64,000 nt of DNA from Wenyingzhuangia fucanilytica (lineage in GTDB: Bacteria; Bacteroidota; Bacteroidia; Flavobacteriales; Flavobacteriaceae), in NCBI RefSeq assembly GCF_001697185.1, contig NZ_CP014224.1, forward strand, positions 2,588,501-2,652,500. Reading direction: 5' to 3'. The first letter of the stretch is position 1, and each line of letters starts with the position of its first letter. This document shows positions 19,301 through 27,327 of this stretch, in pieces. The notes under the pieces are model-generated. The model did no database searches. It was not told where the DNA came from and saw only the letters and a program-made list of their open reading frames with translations. The translations under genes and the position numbers were made by a program.

Positions 19301-19395
19301 GAATCTGTTACAATCCCCCCTACTTTGCTCTGTGCCCATGTACTGGTTGTAAAGCCAACCAATAAGACAACCAATAACATTTTTAGTTTTTCCAT
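16321..19395 (-). CDS. susC: SusC/RagA-like TonB-dependent oligosaccharide importer
   Basis: A 1024-residue outer-membrane receptor and the first gene of the PUL operon. After a signal peptide (ending near STWAQ) comes a carboxypeptidase-regulatory-like domain (about 24-95; IVTDSQKMPVPGVSIVIKGT), the motif LDEVVLIGYGSVKKSDLTGAV typical of SusC, the plug domain (about 120-235, ending in IYGSRGANGVVLITTK) and a 22-strand barrel closing with VLFGLKLAY. No STN or anti-sigma-interacting extension is present, which fits control by the HTCS rather than by an ECF sigma factor. It imports oligosaccharides using TonB energy together with SusD. Symbol used in the family sense. Confidence 0.96.
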   Translation of the reverse strand: MEKLKMLLVVLLVGFTTSTWAQSKVGGIVTDSQKMPVPGVSIVIKGTSTGVVTDFDGRYQISLEKGDELEFTYLGFKKHSVVYNGQVNLNVSLIEDTSELDEVVLIGYGSVKKSDLTGAVVSLDNKTITEQKKTNIGQALQGRVAGVDVRVNNNKPGAPISIDIRGNTKIQNTDATRDGLSDNIEDDLSKPLYVVDGVFFDDINILNPSDIQQIDILKDASATAIYGSRGANGVVLITTKNGIEGKTVFTYEATVGINSVANKPKMFNGDEYVAFVEDVIRSRNWQGLFDFGAGVYPTVDDYNNLAVDFSGEFRTSNEEADNVANRRYTDWQNDYLKTSLQTSHSVGMSGGSNGLTYNGSIGYLRDEGVMGDQVFERYNLSTSISKKVTEKFTLGLKAYLSLSERETGSNELFRSTLRLAPTVNPRDPQGNLIMFPDDQDGRFTNPYYEAYDNAWLNNRRTLDVISNVFLNYKPTSWLNFKTQFAPNLRATRHGQQFGLLTKSARNEASRTRAYYDAYFDSSYTWDNIIDVDFDVAEGHNLKTTLVSSLYYRQDENSKIETRNFDTDAYKFYNTGAGLDVMAYNTNYVKETLASFAARLNYSIRDKYLFTFTGRYDGSSKLAVGHEWAFFPSAAFAWKASQEDFLQNVDWLSNLKFRLSYGESGNDDSASPYQSLAFLNGSDYPFGSDHVNGVQVAGLANYDLTWERSKEFNFGLDVAVFQNRIRLGLEVYNKKTVDAILGKALSSITGYGTAIGNYGSVRNKGVELTLNTVNVQTQDFKWSTSINFARNKNEILELDGTLDKIPYGNHGVLQVGQPVDAIYSYEMIGIWQLDEAAEAHQYNSFPGKWKYKDQNNDGVLNQDDNTVIGSVSPDWIGGMTNTFTYKNLDLSIQMHTRQGVYGHSEFYNNFAPWQNDRAKFNKVKLDYWTPNNQNAKNPAAHYGSTGDDYYTDFDFVKIGNIGLGYNFSKDVLDKLKMSSLRLTVDVQNPFTFTDYAGPDPETGMNNTYNASYMTKTVLFGLKLAY

Positions 19396-19635
19396 ATTTA
19401 TAATTTGTTTAGTTATTAGTTGCTAATTTATCATCAAAACAAAGTTTAGATATGGACATAATAGTATTATTAATGGATATTATTGCCAAATTCATAAAAT
19501 CAAAAACATTGCTAATCAAAAACTATCAAACAATGAGAAATACTTAAAAAAACATGGTTTTGAATGAAAAATCCATACATAAACAACAAAAAAAATATAC
19601 TTTAGCAATCAATTATTGAAATAAAAAATTAAAAC
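19396..19635. promoter_or_regulatory. Divergent regulatory region between susC and the DUF1080 operon
   Basis: This 240-bp AT-rich gap must hold the promoters for the minus-strand PUL and for the plus-strand DUF1080 operon. The minus strand has TAAACTTTG (19440-19448) and the plus strand has TATACTTTAG (19596-19605), both near-matches to the Bacteroidota -7 box TAnnTTTG, but neither has a well-spaced -33 TTG. Weak basal boxes are common at HTCS-activated promoters, where an AraC-type activator helps. I see no clear direct repeat that could be named as the HTCS site. Confidence 0.5.
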
Positions 19636-21018
19636 ATGAAAACTTTAACATTGATCAACAAGTCATTATTGTTGCTTAGTATTACATTCTTATTTAGCTG
19701 TAATAAGAAAGACAATACTCCATGGGTAAAACTATTTGATGGAGAAACATTAAACGGTTGGCACCAAAAAGGTGGAAATGCAAAATACACCGTAAGAGAT
19801 GGAGCAATTGTTGGAAGCACCATACACAACACTCCAAATTCTTTTTTAACTACAGACAAAACTTATAGTGACTTTATATTAGAATTAGATTATAAAGTAG
19901 ATCCTAGTATGAATTCTGGAATACAGATTAGAAGTAATAGTTTTCCACATTATAGAGACGGAAGAGTACATGGTTATCAAGTAGAAATAGATCCATCTGA
20001 ACGTGCTTGGAGTGGAGGTATTTATGATGAAGCAAGACGTGGTTGGTTAAACCCACTAGATAACAATCCGGCTGCACAAAAAGCTTTTAAACAAAATGAA
20101 TGGAATCACTATAGAATAGAAGCTATTGGAGATACCATAAAAACATGGGTAAACGGAGTTCCTGCTGCTTATTTAATTGATGAAAAAACAAGTGAAGGAT
20201 TTATTTGCTTACAAGTACATAGTATTCACTCTAACAAAAAAGAAGGAACAGAAATTGTGTGGAAAAACATTAAAATTTTAACAGAAAACGTTTCTAAATA
20301 CACTACCAAATCCACTATTGATCCTATTATTGCTAAAAACCAATTAACCATTGATGAAAAGAAAAAAGGTTGGAAGTTATTATGGGATGGAAAAACAACC
20401 AACGGTTGGCGTGGTGCTAAACTTGATAAATTCCCTGAAAAAGGTTGGGTTATAGAAAATGGAGAGTTAAGCGTATTATCATCTGGAGGAGCAGAATCTA
20501 GAGCTGGAGGTGATATTGTTACGAATGAATTATTTAAAGACTTTGAATTAAAAGTTGATTTTAAAGTGACTCCTGGAGGTAATAGTGGTATTAAATATTA
20601 CGTTGATACAGAAATCAATAAAGGATCTGGTTCTTCTATAGGTTTAGAATATCAAATTTTAGATGATGACTTACATCCAGATGCAAAATTAGGAAACCAC
20701 GAAGGAAGTAGAACGGTTAGTTCTTTATATGACTTAATTCAAGCAGATGTTAACAAACCTATCAACCCTGTTGGAGAGTGGAACACAGCGCATATTATTT
20801 CTAAAAACAACCATATTGAACACTGGTTAAACGGAACTAAAGTTTTAGAATACGAAAGAAAAAGTGATCATTTTAGAAAACTAGTTTCTGAAAGTAAATA
20901 CGTTAAATGGCCAAACTTTGGAGAATTAGAAAAAGGTCAAATTTTATTACAAGACCACGGAGACTTGGTTTCTTTTAAAAACGTAAAAGTTCGTTCTATT
21001 AACCCTACTAAAGAATAA
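19636..21018 (+). CDS. Tandem DUF1080 (3-keto-disaccharide hydrolase family) lipoprotein
   Basis: A 460-residue lipoprotein (lipobox LFSC followed by NKK, not acidic, so probably periplasmic) with two DUF1080 (PF06439) domains. Domain 1 spans about 29-195 (WVKLFDGETLNGW, SGIQIRS, WNHYRIEAIGD) and domain 2 about 234-455 (GWKLLWDGKTTNGW, NSGIKYYVD, GSRTVSSLYDL, ILLQDHG). Both are concanavalin-like jelly rolls. Members of this family hydrolyse 3-keto-glycosides made by Gfo/Idh/MocA dehydrogenases, and such a dehydrogenase is the next gene, 6 bp downstream. Most family members have a single domain; here two non-identical domains are fused, so one may bind and the other cleave, or each may treat a different sugar. 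Substrate unknown. Confidence 0.85.
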   Translation: MKTLTLINKSLLLLSITFLFSCNKKDNTPWVKLFDGETLNGWHQKGGNAKYTVRDGAIVGSTIHNTPNSFLTTDKTYSDFILELDYKVDPSMNSGIQIRSNSFPHYRDGRVHGYQVEIDPSERAWSGGIYDEARRGWLNPLDNNPAAQKAFKQNEWNHYRIEAIGDTIKTWVNGVPAAYLIDEKTSEGFICLQVHSIHSNKKEGTEIVWKNIKILTENVSKYTTKSTIDPIIAKNQLTIDEKKKGWKLLWDGKTTNGWRGAKLDKFPEKGWVIENGELSVLSSGGAESRAGGDIVTNELFKDFELKVDFKVTPGGNSGIKYYVDTEINKGSGSSIGLEYQILDDDLHPDAKLGNHEGSRTVSSLYDLIQADVNKPINPVGEWNTAHIISKNNHIEHWLNGTKVLEYERKSDHFRKLVSESKYVKWPNFGELEKGQILLQDHGDLVSFKNVKVRSINPTKE

Positions 21019-21024
21019 AATAAC

Positions 21025-22374
21025 ATGAGTACAAACAGAAGAGATTTTATAAAAAAAGCAGCGATTGGTGCTGTTGGAATTAGTTTAGGTTCAACCTCTG
21101 CAAATGCAATGAGTGCTAAAAGTTATTCTAAAATTATTGGAGCTAACGACAGAATAAATGTTGCTATTCAAGGATTAGGAAGACGTTATGGTTCCTACAT
21201 GAAACCTATTATGGATAAAAAGAACAATATTGAATTAAGCTACTTGTGTGATGTGATGAAAAGTCAACGTGATAAGGCAGGGCAAAAAGTTAGAGAAGAA
21301 AGTCATCACAAACCAAAACTAGAAAACGATATTAGAAAAGTTCTTAACGATAAAGATGTAGATGCTATTTTTATGGCTACTCCAGATCACTGGCATGCAC
21401 CCGGAGCGTGTATGGCTATGCAAGCGGGTAAACATGTTTATTTAGAAAAACCTTGTAGTCATAATTTAAAAGAAGGGGAATTATTAATTGCCTACCAAAA
21501 AAAGTACGGAAAAGTAGTGCAAATGGGTAACCAACAGCGTTCTTCTTTACAATCTCAAGAAATTATAAAAGACATTCACAACGGAGTTATAGGTGATGTT
21601 TACAATGCCATTGCTTTTTACACGAGTAAAAGAGGTCGTGTTCCTAATCAGGTACAAACAGCTCCTCCAGAGGGATTAGATTGGGATTTATTTCAAGGAC
21701 CAGCTCCTAGAAGAGCCTATACAGATAATACTTGGGACTACAATTGGCATTGGTACGGATGGGATTATGGAACTGCAGAAATGGGTAACAATGCAACGCA
21801 TGAATTAGATATTGCTCGTTGGGCTTTAGATGTAAAATACCCTGAACATGTTGATGTAAGATCTGGTAAATTCCACTACAAAGATGATGGATGGGAGATG
21901 TACGATACTATGGAAGCTACTTTTAGATTTGGTGGAAATAGAACCATTCAATGGGACGGACGTAGTAGAAATGGTTACGATAAATACGGTGCCGGTAGAG
22001 GTACTATTATTTACGGTTCTAACGGTTCTGCTTTTATAGATAGAGATGGATATAAATTATATGATATTAAAGGAAAATTAGTTAAAGAAAATATAATTCC
22101 AGGCTTAGAAAATGGAAACGCTCTTGGTGGAGGTGGTGGTCTTACAGTGGCTCACACTTTAAACTTTTTTGATACCATTAGAGGAAAAGCTGAATTAACC
22201 TCTCCTATTGAGCAAGGAGCTATTAGTCAAATGTTAACTCATTATGCAAATATTGCCTCTAGAATAAATCAATCTTTTGATGTTGATGAAAACACAGGAC
22301 GCATATTTAATAGAGAAGCTATGAAATTATGGTCTAGAGAATACGAGCCAGGTTGGGATATTAAATCTGTGTAA
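21025..22374 (+). CDS. Tat-exported Gfo/Idh/MocA-family oxidoreductase
   Basis: The 449-residue protein opens with a twin-arginine signal (NRRDFIKKAAIGAVGISLG, ending near ANAM), meaning it folds with bound cofactor before export to the periplasm. The Rossmann part shows VAIQGLGRRYG (46-56), ATPDHWHA (118-125) and the family lysine motif EKPCSH (141-146). The C-terminal half has WDYGTAEMGNNATHELDIARWAL, typical of Bacteroidota periplasmic members. Family members oxidise or reduce sugar hydroxyls with tightly bound NAD(P); some relatives (GH109) hydrolyse glycosides. With a DUF1080 gene immediately upstream, oxidation at C3 of a glycoside is the best guess. A strong terminator follows it, so it ends the two-gene unit. 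Confidence 0.88.
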   Translation: MSTNRRDFIKKAAIGAVGISLGSTSANAMSAKSYSKIIGANDRINVAIQGLGRRYGSYMKPIMDKKNNIELSYLCDVMKSQRDKAGQKVREESHHKPKLENDIRKVLNDKDVDAIFMATPDHWHAPGACMAMQAGKHVYLEKPCSHNLKEGELLIAYQKKYGKVVQMGNQQRSSLQSQEIIKDIHNGVIGDVYNAIAFYTSKRGRVPNQVQTAPPEGLDWDLFQGPAPRRAYTDNTWDYNWHWYGWDYGTAEMGNNATHELDIARWALDVKYPEHVDVRSGKFHYKDDGWEMYDTMEATFRFGGNRTIQWDGRSRNGYDKYGAGRGTIIYGSNGSAFIDRDGYKLYDIKGKLVKENIIPGLENGNALGGGGGLTVAHTLNFFDTIRGKAELTSPIEQGAISQMLTHYANIASRINQSFDVDENTGRIFNREAMKLWSREYEPGWDIKSV

Positions 22375-22419
22375 AACATAACTCTTCATCATTTTAGTTT
22401 ATATAACTTTATTGCTTAT

Positions 22420-22464
22420 AAAACTTAAAACAGCTTACTAAAATAGTAAGCTGTTTTAAGTTTT
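22420..22464 (+). terminator. Intrinsic terminator after the Gfo/Idh gene
   Basis: A perfect 21-bp inverted repeat (22420-22440 with 22444-22464, loop aaa) ends in a T run on the plus strand and is flanked by A on the other side. It stands in the 108-bp gap before the GH78 gene, so GH78 depends on read-through or on a promoter within or just after the hairpin. The stem is longer than in most of the window's other terminators. Confidence 0.85.
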
Positions 22465-22482
22465 TAATAAAATCAATTCTTC

Positions 22483-24303
22483 ATGAAGAAACACATATTA
22501 TTACTCTTCCTTACTCTTTCTTTAACTCAGCTTAAAGCACAAAATATAGATTTAAAAACTTCAAATTTCTCCTCTAAAAACATCACAAAAATTAAAGAGG
22601 GGCATTATTTAATTGATTTTGGAAAAGCTTTTTTTGGTAATGTAGAAATCTCTTCTAAAACAGCCCAAAACGATTCAATTATCTGTCGTTTGGGAGAAAA
22701 ACTAAACAATAATATCATTGATAGAAAACCAGGAGGAACTATTAGATATCAACAAGCAATCATCAATCAATTACCCAAAAATCAACCTATTTCTCCAAAA
22801 CTTAACCCTGATAAAAGAAATACTGGGAAAGCCGCTATTAAACTACCCGATAGCATAGGAGTTATTATGCCTTTTAGATATTTTGAAATTGAAAACTTAA
22901 AAGTTCCAGTTACAGATTTAAACATCACACAAAAAGCAGTTCATTATCAGTTTAACGACCATGCTAGTTATTTTTTATCCTCAAACGAAACAATGAATGC
23001 TGTTTGGGAAATGTGCAAACACACTATTAAAGCAACTAGTTTTACAGGATATTATGTTGATGGAGATAGAGAACGTATTCCTTACGAAGCTGATGCATAC
23101 ATCAATCAGTTAAGTCATTACAGTGTAGACAACGAATATTCTATGGCTACAAGAACAAATGAATATTTCATCAATCATCCTACTTGGCCAACCGAATGGT
23201 TACTACATACTGTTTTATTGTTTTATCAAGATTATATGTACACTGGCAATCTTGAGCCTTTAAAAAAACATTACGAAAATCTAAAACTAAAAACACTTAT
23301 GGATTTAGAACGTGCCGATGGCTTAATTAGTTCTAAGTCTCCAAAATTAACCTCAGAACTAATCAAAAAACTAGGTTTTAAAAAGGCAAACACCAAAATA
23401 AAAGATATAATAGACTGGCCTCCTGCACAAAAAGATACAGGTTGGAAATTAGCAACTGCCGAAGGAGAAAGAGATGGCTACGAAATTGTTGATGTAAACA
23501 CTGTGGTAAATTCATTTTACTACTACAACTTAAAGTTAATGAGTAAAATAGCTGGGTTTTTAAATAAAAAAGAAGATGTGCTTTTATTTACTAACAAAGC
23601 TAGTAGAGTTAAAAATACCATCAACCATAAATTATTTGATACCCATAGAGGAATTTATATTGATGGAGAAGGATCAAACCACGCATCGTTACATGGTAAT
23701 ATGCTACCATTAGCTTTTAGATTAGTTCCTGATGAACATGTAAAAAGTGTTACTGACTTTATAAAATCTAGAGGAATGGCTTGTAGTGTTTATGGTGCTC
23801 AATATTTACTTGAAGGATTGTTTGAGTATGATGAAGCTAAATATGCCATAGCATTAATAACCAATACTGAGGGAGATAGAAACTGGTGGAATATGTTAAA
23901 AGTAGGGTCTACAATGGCCATGGAGGCTTGGGACTTAAAATACAAACCAAATTCTGATTGGAATCATGCTTGGGGTACTGCTCCACTAAACATCATTACT
24001 CGTTATATGTGGGGTGTAAAACCTAAAACACCAGGTTTTAAAACAGCTACTATTCAACCTAAATTAGCCGATTTATCATTCTCTAAAATAAAAATCCCTA
24101 CTCAAGTAGGATTTATCCTTGCAGAACATAAAACAACTAAAAACGAAACTCTATATAAAATAACAATTCCCAAAGGGATGACAGCAGAATTTATATTCCC
24201 TGACAATTATGCTAAAGCTTATATAAACCATAAAAAAATTAAAAAGAGTAGTTACTCTAAAATTTTAAATAGTGGTTCTTATGAGATAAAAGTTGTTTTA
24301 TAA
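22483..24303 (+). CDS. Alpha-L-rhamnosidase-like glycosidase, GH78
   Basis: A secreted 606-residue protein (signal peptide ending at LKAQ) with the (alpha/alpha)6 catalytic domain of GH78, inverting alpha-L-rhamnosidases. The block GDRERIPYEAD (194-204) matches the family region D-x-x-R-x-R...GD that carries the acidic catalytic residues. NWWNMLKVGSTMAMEAWD and SDWNHAWGTAPLNIITRYMWGV are the other family signatures, followed by a C-terminal beta-sandwich (about 520-606). It is short: N-terminal accessory domains found in many GH78 enzymes are reduced to one sandwich (about 20-160). It could release rhamnose or a related 6-deoxy sugar from the PUL glycan. Rhamnosidase activity is family inference. 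Confidence 0.85.
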   Translation: MKKHILLLFLTLSLTQLKAQNIDLKTSNFSSKNITKIKEGHYLIDFGKAFFGNVEISSKTAQNDSIICRLGEKLNNNIIDRKPGGTIRYQQAIINQLPKNQPISPKLNPDKRNTGKAAIKLPDSIGVIMPFRYFEIENLKVPVTDLNITQKAVHYQFNDHASYFLSSNETMNAVWEMCKHTIKATSFTGYYVDGDRERIPYEADAYINQLSHYSVDNEYSMATRTNEYFINHPTWPTEWLLHTVLLFYQDYMYTGNLEPLKKHYENLKLKTLMDLERADGLISSKSPKLTSELIKKLGFKKANTKIKDIIDWPPAQKDTGWKLATAEGERDGYEIVDVNTVVNSFYYYNLKLMSKIAGFLNKKEDVLLFTNKASRVKNTINHKLFDTHRGIYIDGEGSNHASLHGNMLPLAFRLVPDEHVKSVTDFIKSRGMACSVYGAQYLLEGLFEYDEAKYAIALITNTEGDRNWWNMLKVGSTMAMEAWDLKYKPNSDWNHAWGTAPLNIITRYMWGVKPKTPGFKTATIQPKLADLSFSKIKIPTQVGFILAEHKTTKNETLYKITIPKGMTAEFIFPDNYAKAYINHKKIKKSSYSKILNSGSYEIKVVL

Positions 24304-24324
24304 AAACATTTCTAAATCTAAATA

Positions 24325-24357
24325 AAAAAGGCTTCACATATTATGTGAAGCCTTTTT
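24325..24357. terminator. Bidirectional terminator between GH78 and tRNA-fMet
   Basis: A 16-bp perfect stem (24325-24340 with 24342-24357) has A on its left flank and T on its right flank, so it can end the plus-strand GH78 message and the minus-strand tRNA transcript, whose 3' end is 7 bp away. Confidence 0.85.
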
Positions 24358-24363
24358 GCTTAG

Positions 24364-24436
<73 letters not shown>

Positions 24437-24446
24437 ATTTGGATTG

Positions 24447-24477
24447 CAAATATAAGTGATATCAACGATTCTCACAA
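24447..24477 (-). promoter_or_regulatory. Promoter of tRNA-fMet, Bacteroidota sigma-A type
   Basis: On the minus strand TTG (24475-24477) is followed after 20 bp by TATATTTG (24447-24454), a full match to the -33 TTG / -7 TAnnTTTG consensus. The predicted transcript starts a few bases before the tRNA 5' end at 24436, leaving a very short leader. Confidence 0.75.
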
Positions 24478-24689
24478 TATTTAAATATTATTTCTCAACA
24501 AAAAAAGCTAACTTACTATTGAACAATAACTTAAATAAAACACGCATAACACCTATATACAAATACAAAATAGACACCAAAAACAACACTTAACAAGACT
24601 ATTTTTATTAATTACTCGTTATTATTAAACTTATACCAATATAAATAGTCTTAAAGTATACAAAACCTAAAACTAACAACCCTTGTACC

Positions 24690-26057
24690 ATGAATAAAAA
24701 GCATCTTATACACCTATATAACAGAGTAGGATTTGGAATACTTCCAAAGGATTTAGATGAATTAAGTCGTTTTTCATTGGATGAAAACATACAACACCTC
24801 TTAAAAAAATCTAAACCAATTACTCCTCTTGTGGTAAACACATCTACGTTACAAGAAATTATTGCGCTTAAAAATACTGACGAAAAAAAACGTATGTTAC
24901 AAAAAGAAAACAGACGTTTACTAGCAGATTTAAATTCAGAATGGTATCATCAATTAAATCATTCAACCGAATTATTAAGAGATAAAATGACCTTGTTTTG
25001 GGCCAATCATTTTGTTTGTGCTGAAAATGACATCTTGCAAACCCAACAATATCTTTTGGTTTTAAAGAAAAATGCTTTGGGAAATTTTAGAGATTTTGTG
25101 TTAGAAATTTCTAAAAATCCTATGATGAATAAGTACCTAAACAATAAACAAAACAAAAAAGAACATCCTAATGAAAATTATGCCAGAGAGCTAATGGAGT
25201 TGTTTACTTTAGGTAATGGACATTATACCGAGAAGGATATTAAAGAATCTGCAAGGGCTTTTACTGGTTGGTCATCTAACAAAACAAAATTTGTTTTTAG
25301 AAAAAATATACATGATTTTGGAACCAAAACTTTTTTAGGTAAAACAGGTAAGTTTGATGGTACTGATATTATTGATATAATTTTAGAACAACCACAATGC
25401 GCGCTTTTTATTTCAGAAAAAATATATAAAGAATTTGTAAACCCTACACCCAACGCAAAACATATTACCCAAATGGCTAAGGTGTTTAGAAAGAACTATA
25501 ATATTTCTGAATTGATGGAATTTGTGCTTACTGCAGATTGGTTTTATGAGGATAAAAACATAAATGTTAAAATAAAATCTCCTGTAGAATTATTGGTTGG
25601 AATTCAAAAAGTAATTCCCTACACCTTTAAGAAAGATAGATATTTTCAATACTTACAATTTAATTTAGGACAAAAACTTTTATATCCGCCAAACGTAGCG
25701 GGTTGGCCAGGAAATAAACAATGGATTGATGCAAACACCATTATGCTAAGATTAAAATTAGCCTCTACCATTGCCCAACAAAAAGAAATAGAATTAGAAC
25801 CCGAAGTAGCTTTTGAGGATGATTTTGAAACTTTTAACAAACGTAAAAAAAACAAGAACAAGTTATTATTTACAACTGTTGATTGGAAAGAATTTAATCA
25901 ACAAATAAAAAACACAAACGCATCAGATTGGCAAGAAGTCCTTATTGGCTCTAACCTAAATCAAAACACTTTAGATTTAATCAAAAAAATAAACACTAAC
26001 AACATCAAAGAATTCTGTATTGCCCTAATGTCTTTACCAGAATACCAAATGTGCTAA
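24690..26057 (+). CDS. DUF1800 family protein
   Basis: A 455-residue DUF1800 protein, recognised from the opening LIHLYNRVGFGILPKDLDEL, the block DKMTLFWANHFV near 105-120, YARELMELFTLGNGHYTEKDIKESARAFTGW (about 164-195), and NVAGWPGNKQWID (about 335-347). No signal peptide is evident, in contrast to its partner. Members occur almost always next to DUF1501 genes, as here (12 bp gap), and are frequent in Bacteroidota and Planctomycetes. The biochemical role is unknown; the fixed pairing implies a shared complex or pathway. A 10-bp inverted repeat flanks 38 nt in its leader (24595-24652). Family assignment is firm, function is not. Confidence 0.88.
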   Translation: MNKKHLIHLYNRVGFGILPKDLDELSRFSLDENIQHLLKKSKPITPLVVNTSTLQEIIALKNTDEKKRMLQKENRRLLADLNSEWYHQLNHSTELLRDKMTLFWANHFVCAENDILQTQQYLLVLKKNALGNFRDFVLEISKNPMMNKYLNNKQNKKEHPNENYARELMELFTLGNGHYTEKDIKESARAFTGWSSNKTKFVFRKNIHDFGTKTFLGKTGKFDGTDIIDIILEQPQCALFISEKIYKEFVNPTPNAKHITQMAKVFRKNYNISELMEFVLTADWFYEDKNINVKIKSPVELLVGIQKVIPYTFKKDRYFQYLQFNLGQKLLYPPNVAGWPGNKQWIDANTIMLRLKLASTIAQQKEIELEPEVAFEDDFETFNKRKKNKNKLLFTTVDWKEFNQQIKNTNASDWQEVLIGSNLNQNTLDLIKKINTNNIKEFCIALMSLPEYQMC

Positions 26058-26069
26058 ACCCCACCTATT

Positions 26070-27260
26070 ATGAAAAGAAGAGATTTTTTAATTAACAGTT
26101 CTTTGGCTAGTGGAATGTTATTTGTTCCTAGTTTTGTTAGAGCTTTTGAAAATATTCCAAAAAAACTTATTGGTCATAAAAAGTTAGTAGTTATTCAACT
26201 TTCTGGGGGTAATGACGGACTAAACACTGTTGTTCCTTATAGAAACGATTTATACTATAAAAACAGACCTAATATTTCTATACCTAAATCCGAAATTTTA
26301 AACCTAAACGGAGAGCTTGGATTGCCGCCCTCTATGTCATCATTTAAAAATTTATACGATCAAGGGTATGTAAGTATTATTAATAATGTTGGGTACCCTA
26401 ACCCAGTAAGATCACACTTCAGATCTGCAGATATTTGGCAAACAGCAAGTGATGCTAATGAGTATAAATCATCGGGATGGTTAGGAAATTATTTAGATGC
26501 CTATAACCAAGAAGCGCATATGGCTATTGATGTAGACAATAAACTTTCTTTGGCACTAAAAGGAAAAGATATTAGTGGAATTGCTGCTTTTGATCCTAAA
26601 TTATTATACAGAAATGCCAATGATCCATTCTTTAAAAAAGTGATTGACCATCATATGGATGAGCATTTAAGTGAGGAAAACTTAGGTTATTTATACAAAC
26701 AAATGATTCAAGCAGAATCTTCGGCTTCGTACATTTTTAACAAATCTAAAACCTATCAATCTAAAGCTGATTACCCTAAAAATGCTTTTGGAAAACAGCT
26801 AAATACTACGGCTAGCTTTATCAACTCTCACCTAGAAACCAAAGTTTACTATGTTTCTATGGGAGGATTTGACACACATTTTGCTGAAATTAATAGACAT
26901 AAAAGATTGATGAATATTTTATCAGAAGGCTTAGAAGTTTTTGTGAACGATTTAAAACAAAACGACACTTTTAAAGATACTTTAATTATGGTGTTTTCTG
27001 AGTTTGGAAGACGTGTAGAAGAAAATGGAAGTAACGGTACAGACCATGGAGCTGCCAATAATTTATTTTTAATTACCGAAAATCTTAAGAAACCAGGAAT
27101 CTACAACAATCATCCAAACTTAGCTGATTTAGATAGTAATGGAGACCTTAAATATGAAATAGATTTTAGACAAGTATATGCAACGGTTTTAGAAAAATGG
27201 CTAGAAGCTGATCCTAAAAAAATATTAGGACAAAATTTTGATCACTTGACTTTTATATAA
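26070..27260 (+). CDS. DUF1501 family protein with Tat-like signal
   Basis: A 396-residue protein of the DUF1501 family, whose fold resembles alkaline phosphatase/sulfatase. The N terminus MKRRDFLINSSLASGMLF looks like a twin-arginine signal. Visible blocks include VVIQLSGGNDGLNTVVPY (40-57), GYPNPVRSHFRSADIWQTA (about 108-126), SMGGFDTHF (about 262-270), MVFSEFGRR (about 307-315) and GTDHGAANNLFL. The conserved Asp, His and Glu of these blocks would suit metal binding, but no sulfatase Cys motif is present. It is co-transcribed with the DUF1800 gene. No function can be assigned beyond the family. Confidence 0.88.
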   Translation: MKRRDFLINSSLASGMLFVPSFVRAFENIPKKLIGHKKLVVIQLSGGNDGLNTVVPYRNDLYYKNRPNISIPKSEILNLNGELGLPPSMSSFKNLYDQGYVSIINNVGYPNPVRSHFRSADIWQTASDANEYKSSGWLGNYLDAYNQEAHMAIDVDNKLSLALKGKDISGIAAFDPKLLYRNANDPFFKKVIDHHMDEHLSEENLGYLYKQMIQAESSASYIFNKSKTYQSKADYPKNAFGKQLNTTASFINSHLETKVYYVSMGGFDTHFAEINRHKRLMNILSEGLEVFVNDLKQNDTFKDTLIMVFSEFGRRVEENGSNGTDHGAANNLFLITENLKKPGIYNNHPNLADLDSNGDLKYEIDFRQVYATVLEKWLEADPKKILGQNFDHLTFI

Positions 27261-27327
27261 AAACTTAACCTTAGAACTTGTAAAGTTTAACCGTGTAAAA
27301 CGACTTTTAAAATTCAGCAAAACACAT

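Noticed and set aside
19396-19635. Exact promoter and HTCS operator for susC
   Set aside because: Only partial -7 matches exist and no repeated motif stands out, so no precise site is claimed.
21025-22374. GH109 alpha-N-acetylgalactosaminidase for the Gfo/Idh/MocA protein
   Set aside because: GH109 shares this fold and Tat signal, but the adjacent DUF1080 gene favours a sugar oxidoreductase and no residue visible here is specific for GH109.
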